A stretch of DNA of 64,000 nucleotides from Oscheius sp. JU75 (GCA_037178855.1 JASJZC010000007.1:3472001-3536000), one strand, 5' to 3'; numbered from the stretch's first letter, positions 46,571 through 59,053 are shown. Numbers and translations: made by a program. The notes: generated by a model from the sequence alone, not told the origin.

Positions 46571-49500
46571 ATGGCTGCTGTGGATCTGGGTGACCGGAGT
46601 GAGCTGATAGATCTTGTCTATGGAGTGAGTTACTCTTCTATCTAACTGTTCCTTGTCAGCCACCAAAGGAAGCTTCCGTCAGCGCTGCCAACTCTACTAC
46701 GACCCTTAACAACCAACAGGCAGTTGTGAAGGATAATGGCCGAAACGAACGAATTGAACGAACTGAGAAGGTTCGGGTCGTAAAAGAAAAGAAAAAGGTT
46801 GGTTTTTCTGTCCGTTTATCTCCTAGTAAAATTCAGTCTTCGAAAATAGCATGTTCTTGTTGTACAATCTTTTGCCTCGTCTTACTAGCAGCTGCAGCCA
46901 TTCTTCTCTCTGGATTCTGTGCATATTGGTTCACAAAACAAGACTATGAAAGTCGTCTGGCCATCGCTTCCTACACCCCATTGGAGAGGAGAAATATGTA
47001 CGTCATTGAGCTTGTGTTCATCTTTTGGAAATGTTTACCTTGTCCATGTAAAAAGAGGTCAAATTGCCTTCAATTGATGCGTTCGAAACCAAACAGATCG
47101 CAACATTCAGGTCGGTTGTGGAAGATGCTCCCCCATTGGACATTGAAGAACCGGAAAAAGAAACCCCATTCCCTTCTCTGGAGGAACTTAGACTACCGGA
47201 CAATATCAAGCCATTGGGGTAAAACGGTGTACTTGAAATAAGTACCTTGATTATAGATACAACGTCACTCTCAAAATCCCCCTAACTTCCAACTCTACAA
47301 TTGAAGGAAACTCTCAAATTAAACTGAGTGTTCTGGAAGAGACGAACAAAATTGTCTTCAACGGCAAAAATCTTGTTCTTCCTGCACCAACCAAATTCAG
47401 AATTCTTTCTGAACGCAAGGCAAGTTTCCCTCTTCCAGAGAACATTCTTGCAGATGATCAAGAAAAGAGAAATGGAAAACAGTGTGAACACTACCATGGA
47501 GAGTTCAGCTGAAGAAACGGAGGATGCGGAAGAGGCTACAACTGAGGCCTCTGTATGTTCGACTTATGCCAATGAAGCTTGCAAATTTAGAACACACAGG
47601 AGTTCATCCAAGAAGTTAAATATGAAAAGCCCGTGGAAACTCTCGTGCCGGCTGGACCCAAAGTTGTAACTGCCGAGTTGAACGACATTTTGGAGAAAGT
47701 GACTGTGACTCTGGATAAGCCGCTGAGTCCCGGAGATTACTACTTACAGGTTTCAACTGTTTTTGTCCCAATCAAAAGGCTGTAGTTCCCCTTCGAGTCC
47801 AAACCTTCCAAATCTCCTCTAGGTCCATTTGTGACTTCTTACAAGAACGCTGATGGATCCGAGGCGTGAGTTGAAAATAACGTGGCACCTTCAAAAACTT
47901 TTTAGAACTGGTTTTTCACTGATTGGAGGATTACGAAAACTGTTTCCCAGCTTTGACGAGAAGAGATTTGAGGCTCCTTTGAAATTGTCGGTGATCCATC
48001 CCAAGGATTCTGTAGTACTTTCCAACGGACAGGACACAACTTCCGAGGAGTATGTGTTTACTATCTAAGAATAACAACTTTTTACCAAGGTCTGAGCCTG
48101 GCTGGGTGGAGACCATCATCGAAAAACCATCGGCTGACAACACCGCTCTCAATGTTTTCGCGTTTGATAAGAAGGAGGAAGAGGCCAAGAACGGCCATCA
48201 GGTAGCTGATCGGGAACATAAAACAACTTTTTCGGTAGATCAGAGTCTGGGCTCGTCCTGATTCCCTGAATTCAACTGAATTCACATTGGAACAAGCCGT
48301 GAAAATTGCCAATATCCTTCAGGATTTCTATGCTACCACTCTACCAACTGAAACTCTCAGTTAGTAGCCACTTTTAAGTGTGGTCATTTCCTTTTTTAGA
48401 CATTGTTGCGGTTCCCGGTCTCCTAACCGGTCTCAGTGTCCCTGGCCAAATTCAGCTGCCTGAAACTGCTGTTCTCTATGATTCGACAGTTGACGATGTT
48501 ATTGATAAAGTTCGAATCGTGCAGGCGCTCAGCCGGCAAATTAACAAACAAGTAAATACGCAGAACGACTATAACATGAGTTTCAGTTTATTGGAGATGT
48601 TGTTCCTGAGACGGACAGCAGTTCAAAATGGGTCGAAGATGCTATGGCTCATTTTGTGGAAAAAAACGCTCTTGATGCTTTCTTCGGATCACCAGATGCA
48701 GCTGTAACTTCAATATGCGGAATAAACCTTTAGGGTTTCAGAACCAGCAAATTCTCGTAAACTCTGTTGAAAAATCTTTGAGTTTGGACTCTCAATCTTC
48801 GTCACACCCATTGACTGCTGATCGAGAAACTCTTCATGAACTGACATCCATTAATGATGTAGTTTCCAAAGAAAAAGGTGCCGCCGTTCTACGAATGGTT
48901 CAATCTATTATGGGAAGAGACGCTTTCAGACAGGGAATTAGGGTAATTGAAATGCAGCATGAGATCACCAACTTCTTTCAGAACTACTTCAAGAAGACAG
49001 AAAAAGGAGTATCGAACTACGATGAACTTTGGAACTCACTACAAGAAAGTGTTCCCAAAGATGTAAGGATCTAGTTAGAATCTGTAACTCGCGGGTTTCA
49101 GCTCAAGTCCTGGGATGACAGTGATTTCAACGTCGCCGACTTTGCCAACAAATGGGTGAAGCAGATGGGATATCCTGTTATAGATTTGTATCGTCTTGAC
49201 CCTCAAACAACCGAACTGACTCAGCGACGGTTTAAGGTTACATTCTTTTCTTCTCAAGAAAGTTCATTTCAGCTGGATCGTTTGACACCAGAGCTGTCTA
49301 AATTCAGAAACGCTGTCTACTGGTACAAATGGGACGTTCCTCTTAACTATTGGGTTAATGGAGATGTCAAGGATATGAAATGGCTTCATGAGGGTGAGAC
49401 TACTCTTGTGTAAGCCTAAATAGTGTTCAGCTGTTCGAATGCCACTAAACATTTCTGACGAGATTCTTATTAACGGAAACGCTGAGGGATACTACAGAGT

Positions 49501-50710
49501 GAACTACGATCAAGAGGGATGGAATGACATCGCCAAGATTTTCAATAACGAACATGGAGTAAACTCTTCCCGAACAAGGTATAAAAAGTGATTTCAGCTT
49601 CTTTCTGCTCCGGTAAGGGCTCGCATTCTCTCCGATGTTTTCGCTCTCGCTGCTGCTAACGATCTTCCGTACAAGACAGCCTTCAATGTGACCGAATACC
49701 TTCCTCACGAGGATAGTTACGCACCTCTAGCTGTTGCTCTCGATGGACTTTTGGACATTTACGAGCGTTTAGACGATAGCGAAGAAGCAGTAAAAGCAAA
49801 AACATACATTTTGGAGAAGATTGAAAACCAGTTTGAAGCTCTTCCCGAGTTCAGTACTTTGACATCACAGGAAAAGGAAGACTTCCTTAGAATGTAAGAG
49901 TTATTCCGTGCTTCCAAACTCTGTTTTTAGCAAGAGAGATGTTTCTGTAATTAAAGCCTACTGTCGATTGAACCACGGAAAGTGCAGAAAACAGCTGGCT
50001 GATCTCGCCGAAAAAAATTTGCTGAAATCATGTGAAAAGTCCAACTTTACTTGTCAATGCTCAACGTGAGTGATGCAGTTAATTGGATTTAGGAAATATT
50101 CAGGGTTCCTTCGGCACTTCGCTACCTGGTGTACTGTGACTCTGTTGCCTACGGTGATGATGATATATTCGAAAAGTTCCTCAACTTTGCCAGAAACGAG
50201 GTATTCTTTTATAGTCTCCAAAAAACACCATGTTCAGCCAGTGGCCACCGAAAGACGGCGCCTTGTGAAAGCCCTTGGCTGCTCTCGTGATCCTTTGGCC
50301 ATTCGTCGTCTGTTGAAAAACTCGCTATCAAACGAAACCAAGCTTGCGCAACACGACATTCCTGTTTTCCTGAGGTCTCTCTCATCTTCAGATGTCGGCT
50401 CACTAGTTGTATCCGATTTCCTACTCGATAACTGGAAAGATTTGCGTGAAAGGTAATCAGTTTTTGGCGCTAAGAATAATGTTAACATTGCAGATTGTCG
50501 GATGACGTGTACACCTTATCGACAGCCTTGACCAATGGTCTTCGACCCAGCAACAAGCGACAGGTGAAGTTATTGGAAGCGTTCGCTCAAGAGCACCCCG
50601 GCGCCAAAACTTACGGTTCCTTCCGCAACCAGCTGGAGAAGGGACGTTCCAACTTGGAATGGCAGAGAAAGAATTCAGATGAATTGGCCAAGCTGTTCAA
50701 GGAGCTGTAA
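46571..50710 (+). CDS. Catalytically dead M1 aminopeptidase N-like membrane protein
   Basis: Long multi-exon gene running in frame to the stop at 50708-50710; roughly 1000 residues. A cytosolic N-terminus ends in a basic run, then one signal-anchor helix (CLVLLAAAAILLSGF) makes it type II. The M1 fold is recognisable: YNVTLKIPL, FPSFDEKRFEAPLKLSVIHP (usually FPCFDEP), VWARPDS, KWVKQMGYPVIDLYRL, GYYRVNYDQEGWNDIAK, and the C-terminal ERAP1-like helices. The active site is lost. The GAMEN block is replaced by GLLTGLSVPGQ, HEXXHQ by SRQINKQ (about 48520-48549), and the zinc-ligand NEGFA by EDAMA. It therefore cannot bind zinc as M1 enzymes do. Similar inactive homologues exist in C. elegans; a binding or decoy role is inference. 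One intron (47420-47453) starts with GC. Confidence 0.88.
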
Positions 50711-51630
50711 ATGTCGGGTTGTAGATGGCAATTAGACAATACTTTACTATTTTATTTTGTATGAAGTTTTCGCTAACTGTTTCCAACTCGCATCAAAACC
50801 CCAGATCAGAGTTTGATAACCTTCTGTCTGCAAATAGGGAAAAAGAATTCCATTTATATGCATTAGAAAAGACACCTGCGATTTCAGCTCGAGAAACAAG
50901 CTGCTCTCAGGCAAGAAGGATAATAGATGCACTCAAAAATGACGATTTATTGCAATTGAACAAGCAAGAATTGATTCAAAGATGAACAGCGATATAAGTG
51001 ACAGCTAACGAGCTAATACGAGTTGCTGATGAATGGTCGATGAAACTGCCGGGTTTTATCAAGACTTACTGATTTAACTGTTTCTTGAATTGGCCAAGCA
51101 ACATTTACTAAAGAATCTTCCTGCTTTTTGAAAACTCTGGTCCTGTAAACCGCTTTAGTATGCGTTTCTTATATGAGAAAAGAATATGCAGAAGCTCTAT
51201 TTCCGTGACTGTTCCAATGAGATTGGAATCGACATCATGAGCAGGAAGTGGCAGTCAATTATGTAGGCTAAACCGGATATCCACTCTCTTTTTTTTGTGA
51301 CCCGATGTTTAATCGTCTAAAGTGAAATAGATTTAATTTGTAGAGAACGATTGCCATACAACTAGGAAACAAACAACTCCTACTTACATTCATTGGCTTC
51401 GTAGACAAAAGCTGTTATCCCAATCATCTTTTCAGTTTTTCATAGTTTCAACATTAAACAGCCTATCCCCGGATCCAAGTCCACCGCGATGAAATCACTT
51501 GAGTAAGCGTCTCACACCCTGGGGTCCTGGGAAAATTAATTTAGTACCTTCGCAAGAGTCAGTCACATATTCACGTGGCCACTGTTTCGTCAAACTTTTT
51601 CACAACTTGTTCCTAATTGTCTGTTTCAGA
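50711..51630. other. Intergenic region
   Basis: Contains the 3' UTR of the M1 homologue. An 86-codon frame to 50985 has no domain or splice support and is not called. Confidence 0.4.
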
Positions 51631-53762
51631 ATGAGACGAAAAGGAGCCACCAATTGGTCAGATTACTTCCCAAATGACACTCTAGAAGCATCCCCATCAA
51701 CTTGGACTAAAAATGGTGAGTTTCCCATTCTTATTACAAAGGAGCTACGAGAAACGCCCTCAAATGCGCAAATATTCATTACCTTTTCTACGCAGACCAG
51801 GTGTAGACTTTTCAATTTTACAATTTGTTTCCTTTTTATGGCTTCGCCTAGCCACTTGCAAATTTCTTTCAAAAGTCAGTATAATTCCCGAAACACTTTG
51901 TTTTGCGCTCTTTGTTAATTGTCCACATAGTTTTTAGATAGTAAAAGTGTACATTCAGATCTTTTGGTTTGGTTCCACGGTGCGTGAGAAGCATAGAAAA
52001 AGCAGCTAATTTCCTCGAGAAAAGATACCCTTGCAAAACTAAAGATTCACTTTTGTTTCTGCTCGAGCTCGGAGCAAACAACATAGCCGATGACTTATGA
52101 CCCTTGGAAATTGTTAGCACTTGTATTCTTGTGCTCATTGTCTATCCTAAGACAAAGAATGTATCTATAAGGACAATCTCCGGGATCAGTTCTTTCACTA
52201 GATCCGTAATTGCGTGCTCTATTCGAATAACTAACGTGTCTTCTATAGTGTGATTCTAGTGATCCCTTTTAATTTGGAAGACCTTTGTCCAATGTTTCAA
52301 ACTACTAGTCCGGAAAGTGATTTTTGGCGACCTTTTCGAAAGAACTATTAGCGGTCGAGGTTGTGATTTCAAGTTCTCATGATCACTGCAAATCTGTCAT
52401 TACTCTAACACACACGCAAGTGTGATTTTATGTGTCTTGTTCGTTCTTACTTTGGTAACCAAGTTTTCAGTGTCACTCATGTGCTCCGAGGAAGTCTCCA
52501 ACACTATAAATCTCTACTTTGCTGTACTCATAATCATTTCCTTCACAATGTTCACCACTCTTCTATCAGTCCTCTTCAAAATTAGGAAAAGTTTTCATCC
52601 TTTCTTTAGGTGAGTCAAAGCATATTACTCATTTGGTATCTGAAAGCAGCTTCAAGCAAACGTGATTTTTCAGCGCACTCTTTGGATTGATAATTCTCTG
52701 TTATCAAATATGCGCAGCTGGTGTGGCCACGCAACGGATAATTTACTTCATATTTGGGTACAGTAAGGACGGAAAACCGTTCAAGGGTTGCGACGAGGAC
52801 TGCCTCGCCACTCTATCTGTCATTTTGAGAGTCATTGAGTATATAGTTGATTGCTCCTACTCTGCAATAACGGCATTGTTTCTGTCTTGTTTGATCGGTA
52901 CACAAGTTTTCTGTTATACTGAACTAAGGATTTAGAAAGAACAGTTGCCACACTAGCCTCTAAGAAGTACGAGCATTCAAGATTCTACGGTCTTTTGATT
53001 CTTCTGCTTCTTTTCACAGTGCGAAACCTCGCAATACTAATATCTGTTACTTTTTCAGGCAGTCGTGTCATATTTTAAAGGCTACCAAGGCTTGACCATC
53101 GGGGGCGACGACTACAACGACTACATCATGATGGGGCTGTCTGTGGCGATACTGATCATGCTAACTGTCCTCCTCATTACCAACATGAGACTAATTAGAT
53201 CAAATGATCGAATTGCTAACAGCAGTCTCTCGTACAAATATCAACTGACAGAAAACCTGAGGTCAGCGAACTCGTTCAACTAATTGTTGTGATTTTAGAG
53301 TTGTAAGAAATGCACTGCTCCCGATTGTTCTTCTGGACACGAGCATAACAATTAACGACTTGGTCGGAGACATGGTCTTTGACAAACAATTCATCTTTAG
53401 TACGACCAAGTGTGAAGCCAATAAGGCTTATCCATACGCCTTCGTCATTATGAACACGGTAAACTGAAACAGCTGTTTTGTAAACATGCATTCTTTAGCT
53501 TTCAATCGCCTTAGAGTACGGTATCCCGCTGGTTATTTTGTGCAGATGGGATGCGTTTCATAAAGGCAGCATATCCTCAAATTTTATCAGTTCTGTTGTT
53601 TCAGCACTTCCATGCTGGCTGAGACTACGAGCATTGCATAGAAAAGTGAACGCACACGACAGCCGAGTTGCTATCCGAAACGTGTTTGGTCAGCAAATCA
53701 ATCATCAAGGATCTACCCAAGAATATTTCGATATTCTCCAGAAAGGATGGAATAAATTTTAA
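51631..53762 (+). CDS. Seven-transmembrane serpentine receptor (SRE/SRA superfamily-like)
   Basis: Exons 51631-51715, 52471-52609, 52674-52897, 52936-53018, 53059-53261, 53299-53458 and 53499-53762. The ATG follows TTTCAG by one base (trans-splice site). Exon 1 is extracellular with glycosylation sites NWS and NDT. Hydrophobic segments include LYFAVLIIISFTMFTTLL, LIILCYQICAAGVATQRII, AITALFLSCLIERTVAT, FYGLLILLLLFTAVV, MGLSVAILIMLTVLLI and LSIALEYGIPLVIL. The segment ERTVATLASKKYEHSRFYG after TM3 resembles the ERxxAT...YE block of SRE receptors; class is inferred. Intron 1 is 755 nt, far longer than the rest. A 39-nt segment (53566-53604) may be a GC-AG intron or coding. Confidence 0.8.
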
Positions 53763-53964
53763 CGAGTAAAATGGTTCTGTGGCTTGAAGTAGTTTGAAAG
53801 CGTAGTTTGTCTTTGCCGGAAACCTTATTCACTTCTAATGGTAAAAAAATTCATCTTGTACACAGATATTAGGGCTACATCATTCTTTTCTTTATCAGTC
53901 AGAGCCGATTAGTGGGCGTTGGTTGCGTGTTCAAAAGGCGACATTTCGCCTGTCCTTTGCAACC

Positions 53965-56072
53965 ATGCTCCAACTATTGACCCTTTTCATATTGGCACAA
54001 CTTGGTAAGATTGAAACAAACAGAGAGCAAATGTAGTATTTTTAGCGGCTGCTGACTGCCCAACTGGATACGATGATAATGGCTCCGGCACATGTTACAA
54101 AGTAAACCTGTAGTAGAAAACTTACTAAACACGAAACGTTCAGGTATACACGTCTATTAAAAACCGAAACGACGCTAGTAGGGCATGCTTAGCAGACGGC
54201 GGATTTTTGGCAAATATACCCAATCAAATAGTTCGCATTACTCTTTTTTATGCACTGAATGTCCAATCTAGACGAACACGATGTTGTACAGTAGGGCAAA
54301 GTCTCTCGGAGTCCAAACCATGTGGATTGGTCTAATGTGCCAAGCCGACACTGCCACTAGCTGTGCATTTGATGGTACTAATACTTTTTTGACACAAAAC
54401 TCCTTCACCAATTTTTATCCTGGTAGGTCATGTTTGATTTAGTTTATACTTTCGATAGGAGAACCTGCTTCTGGTGCTGGAATTTGCGTATTCATGTCAA
54501 TTGTTGGAGATACTCTCGGAAAATGGTTCAGTGCCGACTGCGCAACTATCGGCGATAATGCCTACGCTTGTAGTTATGACGGTGGAGTGAATAGTAAGCT
54601 TGTAGCTTACAGATTTATGTTTCCCTTTTAGCAAACGACTGCTCAAATGGATATCAGCAGTTCAATAACCAGTGTTACAAAGTTATTGGACCAACGGATG
54701 AGGCATCGGCTGAGGCTCAATGTGTATCAGAATGTGGGCATATCACCAGCGTCCTCTCAGCATTCGTAAAAATGCTGTTTTTCAAATTGCAACTACGACT
54801 TCTAGGAAAATACTTTCATTACAAGTCTATCCAAAAATCAGACTGTTACTGGCCAGACGCAAATCTTTTCAAGAATCGGTTTGAAAACGCCCGATGGGAT
54901 AAACTACTACTGGGAGGACGGAAGTAGTCTTAGTACCAACAGCTACAGCAATTTCGGAAGTCTGGGGCGTGTACCAGCCCTGGGAAGCTGTGTTGGAATG
55001 GCACTCACAGATGAAATGGTCTATCAAGGACAATGGATAAACACACAATGTTCGGACTCGATCATTTCCGTTTGTAAAAAAGGTAAGACCATACTACACA
55101 AAAGCATAATTCATTTTAGACAAAGGAAATGTATGCAATCCAGTCAGCACATCTAGTCCAATCACACGATCGCCAATAGTATGCTCATCCGCGTATTGGT
55201 ATAAAAACAACGGAACTGTAAGAATTCTTTGAACTCTCTTTAACATTTTTTAGTTCTATTCTCCTGGCTACCCACAAAGGACGACAACAAACGTCTGCGA
55301 GTATTTGATGTATACTGACCCTGGGTATATCGTTCGTATCAGTTTTCCTATTCTGCAGCTGTCATGCTCAAGCCGCATTGAGTTGTACAACGACATTACT
55401 GACACCGTACCATTCAAAACGTTAGTTGTGCTGTCAATTACCAAATAGTTTACATGCAGAATCACCCCCAGCACTGGATCCACAAATACTTATTATGATT
55501 CGTCGGAAAACCAGATGAAAATGATCTATCATGCTAGTGGATGTGGTGACCTATGGGAGGCAACTTTCACATCCCAAAATGTCGGAGGTGAATCCTAGCA
55601 AACTTAAACTCAACAAGCTTCAGTTTCTTCCACGCAGCTACCGGCATATTCAAGTGGCTGCAACAACGGTCTTATTTATGCTCCGGGAACTGTAAGTCAG
55701 CAACTTATCAGCTTCTGACATTAATTAAGATAACTAGTCCCAACTATCCAAATCTTTACAATAGCAACACTAATTGCAACTATCTCCTTGGGGCTGTTCC
55801 CAACAAGAGGGTCATGCTCCATTTTAACTTCTTCTCAACTGAACAAGCAATTGATCTTGTGAGAATCTATGATTCCGACACTGACGACAAAAACAAAGTA
55901 CTCGCAGTGTAAGTATCCTCTTGTTTGTATTCGATGTTTTGATTTCAGGTTGAGCGGTAACCTGACAAACCTCCCAGACTACGTCTCTACTGGTGATCGC
56001 ATGTTTGTAAAATTCACATCGGACAGCTTGGAAAACTTTCAAGGCTTCTCGGCCAGTTTCACTTCGTACTGA
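53965..56072 (+). CDS. Secreted C-type lectin with two CTLDs and two CUB domains (CLEC)
   Basis: Starts with a signal peptide (MLQLLTLFILAQLAAA) split by a 41-nt intron. The first CTLD begins DCPTGYDDNGSGTCYK and includes CLADGGFLANIPNQ, MWIGLMC and SADCATIGDNAYACSY. The second begins NDCSNGYQQFNNQCYK and includes CVSECGHITSVLSA, FSRIGLKTPDGINYYWEDGS and WINTQCSDSIISVCKK. Two CUB domains follow: first with FYSPGYPQRTTTNVCEYLM and LQLSCSSRIELYND, second with ITSPNYPNLYNSNTNCNYLL and HFNFFSTEQAIDLVRIYDSD. This CTLD-CUB order is common in nematode clec genes, many induced by pathogens; calcium-binding EPN/QPD motifs are not evident. The polyadenylation AATAAA begins at the last base of the stop codon. 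Confidence 0.9.
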
Positions 56073-56077
56073 ATAAA
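56072..56077 (+). terminator. AATAAA overlapping the lectin stop codon
   Basis: The first A is the final base of the TGA stop. The convergent troponin T gene uses TTTATT at 56110-56115, so the two poly(A) signals are 33 bp apart and face each other. Confidence 0.6.
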
Positions 56078-56109
56078 ACTTTTAACATACAACTTTTGGA
56101 TGGCAAACA

Positions 56110-56115
56110 TTTATT
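56110..56115 (-). terminator. AATAAA (minus) of troponin T
   Basis: TTTATT on the plus strand, 41 nt beyond the troponin T stop at 56156-56158. Confidence 0.55.
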
Positions 56116-56155
56116 CTAGGGATTATGAACAGAAAAAAGCAGTTGGGAAGCCAGT

Positions 56156-57651
56156 TTAGGCGACCTCAACCTCAGCAGGAGCGGCTTCCTCAGCTGGGGC
56201 AGGAGCAGCTTCTTCTGCTTCTTCGAACTCCTTATCGGGAAGTTGAAGGGGAGCGGCTGGCACTGGGGGACGGGCGGCATCTCCCTCGGCTTTGACCTGC
56301 TCGACGTACTTCGGGGGCTCCAGGTTCTTTCTGAAAATGTGCATCAGCTTAGCCTCTATAAGCTCAAACCTGATCTGCTCGAGCTCCTCGTTCTCCTTGC
56401 GTCCCCACTCGGGAGGAGGACGGGCGGTTCCACGGGCGATGCTGGGAGCCTTCTTGACGAAGGGAGTCTCGAACATGGTGCGACGGTCACCGTATGATCT
56501 TCTGTCGGTCTGACGGTCGAATTTGGAGGCGGTGTTGACTTTGGGAGGATGGACGGTGGCGGAGGCCTCTTCAGCGTCGAGACCCTTCTTGAGAGCCTTG
56601 TTACGAGCAACTTGACGCTGTCGCTCGTTGAGCTCTTTCAGCTAAACAAAATTTATAGAAGTGAAGTAAAAAAGATCGTACGTCGTACTCCTGGCGCTCG
56701 TGACGCTTCTCCAGGTCATACTTTTCGGCCTCAAGCTTGACAATGCGAGCATGGAGTTGCTTAATCTTCTCCTTCAGATCGTTGGGCAGGAGTCCGGAAA
56801 CATCGACTCCTCTGCAAACGGCAGCCAGGAAGGCCTTCTTGGCTTCCTCGATCTGTTCCTTGCTCTGTTCGGTCTTCTTGGTCTAAAAGATGGCTCTTAT
56901 GACAAATTTGTTAGTATGACTCACTCCCTGGGCCAGGTTCCCAAATTGAGCAGCCTTGTTTCCCTTCTGGACAGTGAAGTTCTTGCCAGTGCCGCCAGTT
57001 CCAGCTCCGGAGAAGGCTCCAGCCATCATCTGCTGACGACGAGAGCGCTCCTCGTTCTTACGGGTCTTCTCGGCATCGGCGCGGTTCTTGCGGTCTTCCT
57101 AAAATTCTGGTTGAAGTCAATACTGAAATTTTCACTACCTCCTCCTTGCGTCTGCGCTCCTCGTCCTGACGACGGCGCTCAGCGAACTCGCGCTCCTCCT
57201 CTTCACGTTCAGAACGACGCTTCTCCTGCTTCTCCTTCAGCTCACGGAGCTCGTCTTCGATCTTCTGCTTCTCGTGAACACGACGCTGTTCGTAGTCAAG
57301 GAGCTTGGCAGCCTCCTCTTCCTCGTGACGCTTTTTGGCGGCCTATAGATTTTGTCAAACGGTTGAAAGTGTTATAGCTCACAAGCATGGCAATCTCGGC
57401 CTCAGTCATCTCCGCTGGGGGCTTCTCCTCAATGGGAGGAGGACGAGGCTTGGGTCTAAAATTTTTATTTAAGTCGGTTGCAGAATTCCAATTAACATTT
57501 TTATCCAACAAATGAACACTCACTTCTCAACGGGGGCCTCCTCTTCGGCAGCTTCTTCCTTCTCCTCGGCGGGAGCGGCCTCAGCCTCCTCCTCGACCTC
57601 CTCTTCCTCCTCAACCTCCTCCTCAGAGTAGACCTCTTCCTCGTCAGACAT
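56156..57651 (-). CDS. Troponin T
   Basis: Seven exons: 57524-57651, 57383-57455, 57139-57342, 56925-57098, 56682-56882, 56370-56641, 56156-56330; 408 residues. The protein starts [18 protein letters not shown], the acidic hypervariable head of troponin T, followed by a Pro-rich piece ([19 protein letters not shown]) and the long charged helix that lies along tropomyosin ([20 protein letters not shown]). A Gly-rich insert ([17 protein letters not shown]) and the troponin I/C coiled coil ([20 protein letters not shown]) follow, ending in an Ala/Glu/Pro-rich tail as in nematode and arthropod forms. It anchors the troponin complex on thin filaments in body-wall muscle. C. elegans has four tnt genes including mup-2; the orthologue cannot be fixed. 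The 39-nt intron at 56331-56369 is open in frame. Confidence 0.95.
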
Positions 57652-57737
57652 GGCTTTGCTGAAAGGAATTCGTGTTCGAAAGACTGTCTGTAAAGAGATG
57701 CAAGAGGATTGCGAAAGCTCAAATTATTTCTAGGAGG

Positions 57738-57750
57738 TATATAATATAAG
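57738..57750 (-). promoter_or_regulatory. TATA-like motif upstream of troponin T
   Basis: TATATAATATAAG on the plus strand is itself AT-rich and reads TTATATTATATA on the minus strand, about 90 nt upstream of the ATG at 57651. Confidence 0.4.
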
Positions 57751-57751
57751 G

Positions 57752-58655
57752 AAAAGTTCAAGTTTCAAAGTGAGGGAGGTGAGACAGCCCGATCCCACGG
57801 AGCCATGAGCTGAGAATGCTTGCTGCCATTTGATGGCCAGCACTGGTGTAACACGGACAAAGTGCGTAGGGCCCAGAAGATACAGCCGAGGGGGAGCGGA
57901 CCCAGTGTAACAGGGGCCTGAAATCAAAACGTGTAGGCGGCCTGAAGAAAACTCGGTCGGCATTACAACAACCAAGTCGAGGGATCTCTCCGAGTGTGAG
58001 GGAGAGACAACGAAAAACAAAGCAGGTGCTGAAAATAGCTAGATGGCCCTAACTATCAGGTTGGAACATAAGTTTAGGCCTTATAATAATTTTTAATAAT
58101 TTTTGACCCACTTGAGCTGGAGAGCTGTTTCAAAAAAGAAAAGAACAGGCCAAAATTAGCTCTATTCAGCCATGTATAGAGATCAGAGGTCATAGGCCAA
58201 AAATTTTGAGCACCAGTTAAAAAGGTTAAAATGCAAAAACGATGTATATTTCTGAGAAACGGTAAACAATTTTGCCCTTAATAAGCTGTGAGGGTAGCTC
58301 TTGAAAACACTCAAGCCACCTAAAGATTCACAAATAATTTCAAAGTATTGCACTGTTTGTGACAACACAGTCCAGTTAAAAGAATCCCTCAGCTACTCGC
58401 AATAGTGTCAAGTGGCAACACTCAAACACGCATGTAACGGACAATCTCTTTTTATCGTGACAGGCATCAAAAGTCTCATAGAAGCAGGTATGGCCAGCTG
58501 TTTTTGAAGCCATACTCCGCTTGATTGCGTTTTGTTCACCTTCTCGGTTTACAGTCGTCGCAACTGCCCGTTTCTGTCACGGTTCCGCCGTTCATGCTTG
58601 TCGTTGATTGGCATTTTTCGTTATTCATACCCCCAAAAATACTCATTTTCAGCTG
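57752..58655. other. Divergent intergenic region
   Basis: Between troponin T (-) and the small Cys-rich gene (+). Contains probable troponin T regulatory DNA; no exon found. Confidence 0.4.
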
Positions 58656-59053
58656 ATGCGAAACATCTACTATGTGATTCTGCTATTTTTTCTTTCATAT
58701 TGCTTCGGGTATCCTAGGTCTGATCCTCAGTATGTGAGTGTCTCATTATGCAAAGCTACATTTTTAAGATTCGTTTCGTAAGAGACTGGTCAGCGACATG
58801 TATTGAGCGAACTCTTCCGAGTTATCACTGGAGAGAAGTGGCACCCGCTACAAGAAAGTATTACATAGCCTTATTTTTGAAGAAGAGATGTATTCCAGAT
58901 GCGAGACTGAACGATGTGTTTTTCTCATGTACGACTATGTGGCAAAGATGCTGCCGGAATACTTCGCTGTGTATGACATCTGTTTCGAACAGAACACCCG
59001 ACTGTATAAAAGTGGATAAACGAATAAATGTTACTTCTTTTGATGGCATGTGA
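58656..59053 (+). CDS. Small secreted Cys-rich protein
   Basis: Two exons, 58656-58733 and 58769-59053, 120 residues. The start lies 5 nt after a TTTTCAG acceptor. A signal peptide (MRNIYYVILLFFLSYCFG) precedes a basic mature chain with Cys spaced as CIER, KRCIPD, FFSCTTMWQRCCRNTSLC and PDCIK, and glycosylation sites NTS and NVT. The intron (58734-58768, 35 nt) contains a stop in the exon 1 frame and is needed. The adjacent CC resembles many nematode secreted peptides but no family is recognised. It lies just upstream of the PAN tandem pair, on the same strand. Confidence 0.7.

Noticed and set aside
50725-50985. 86-codon frame after the M1 homologue
   Set aside because: Lies in its probable 3' UTR, with no signal peptide, domain or splice site.
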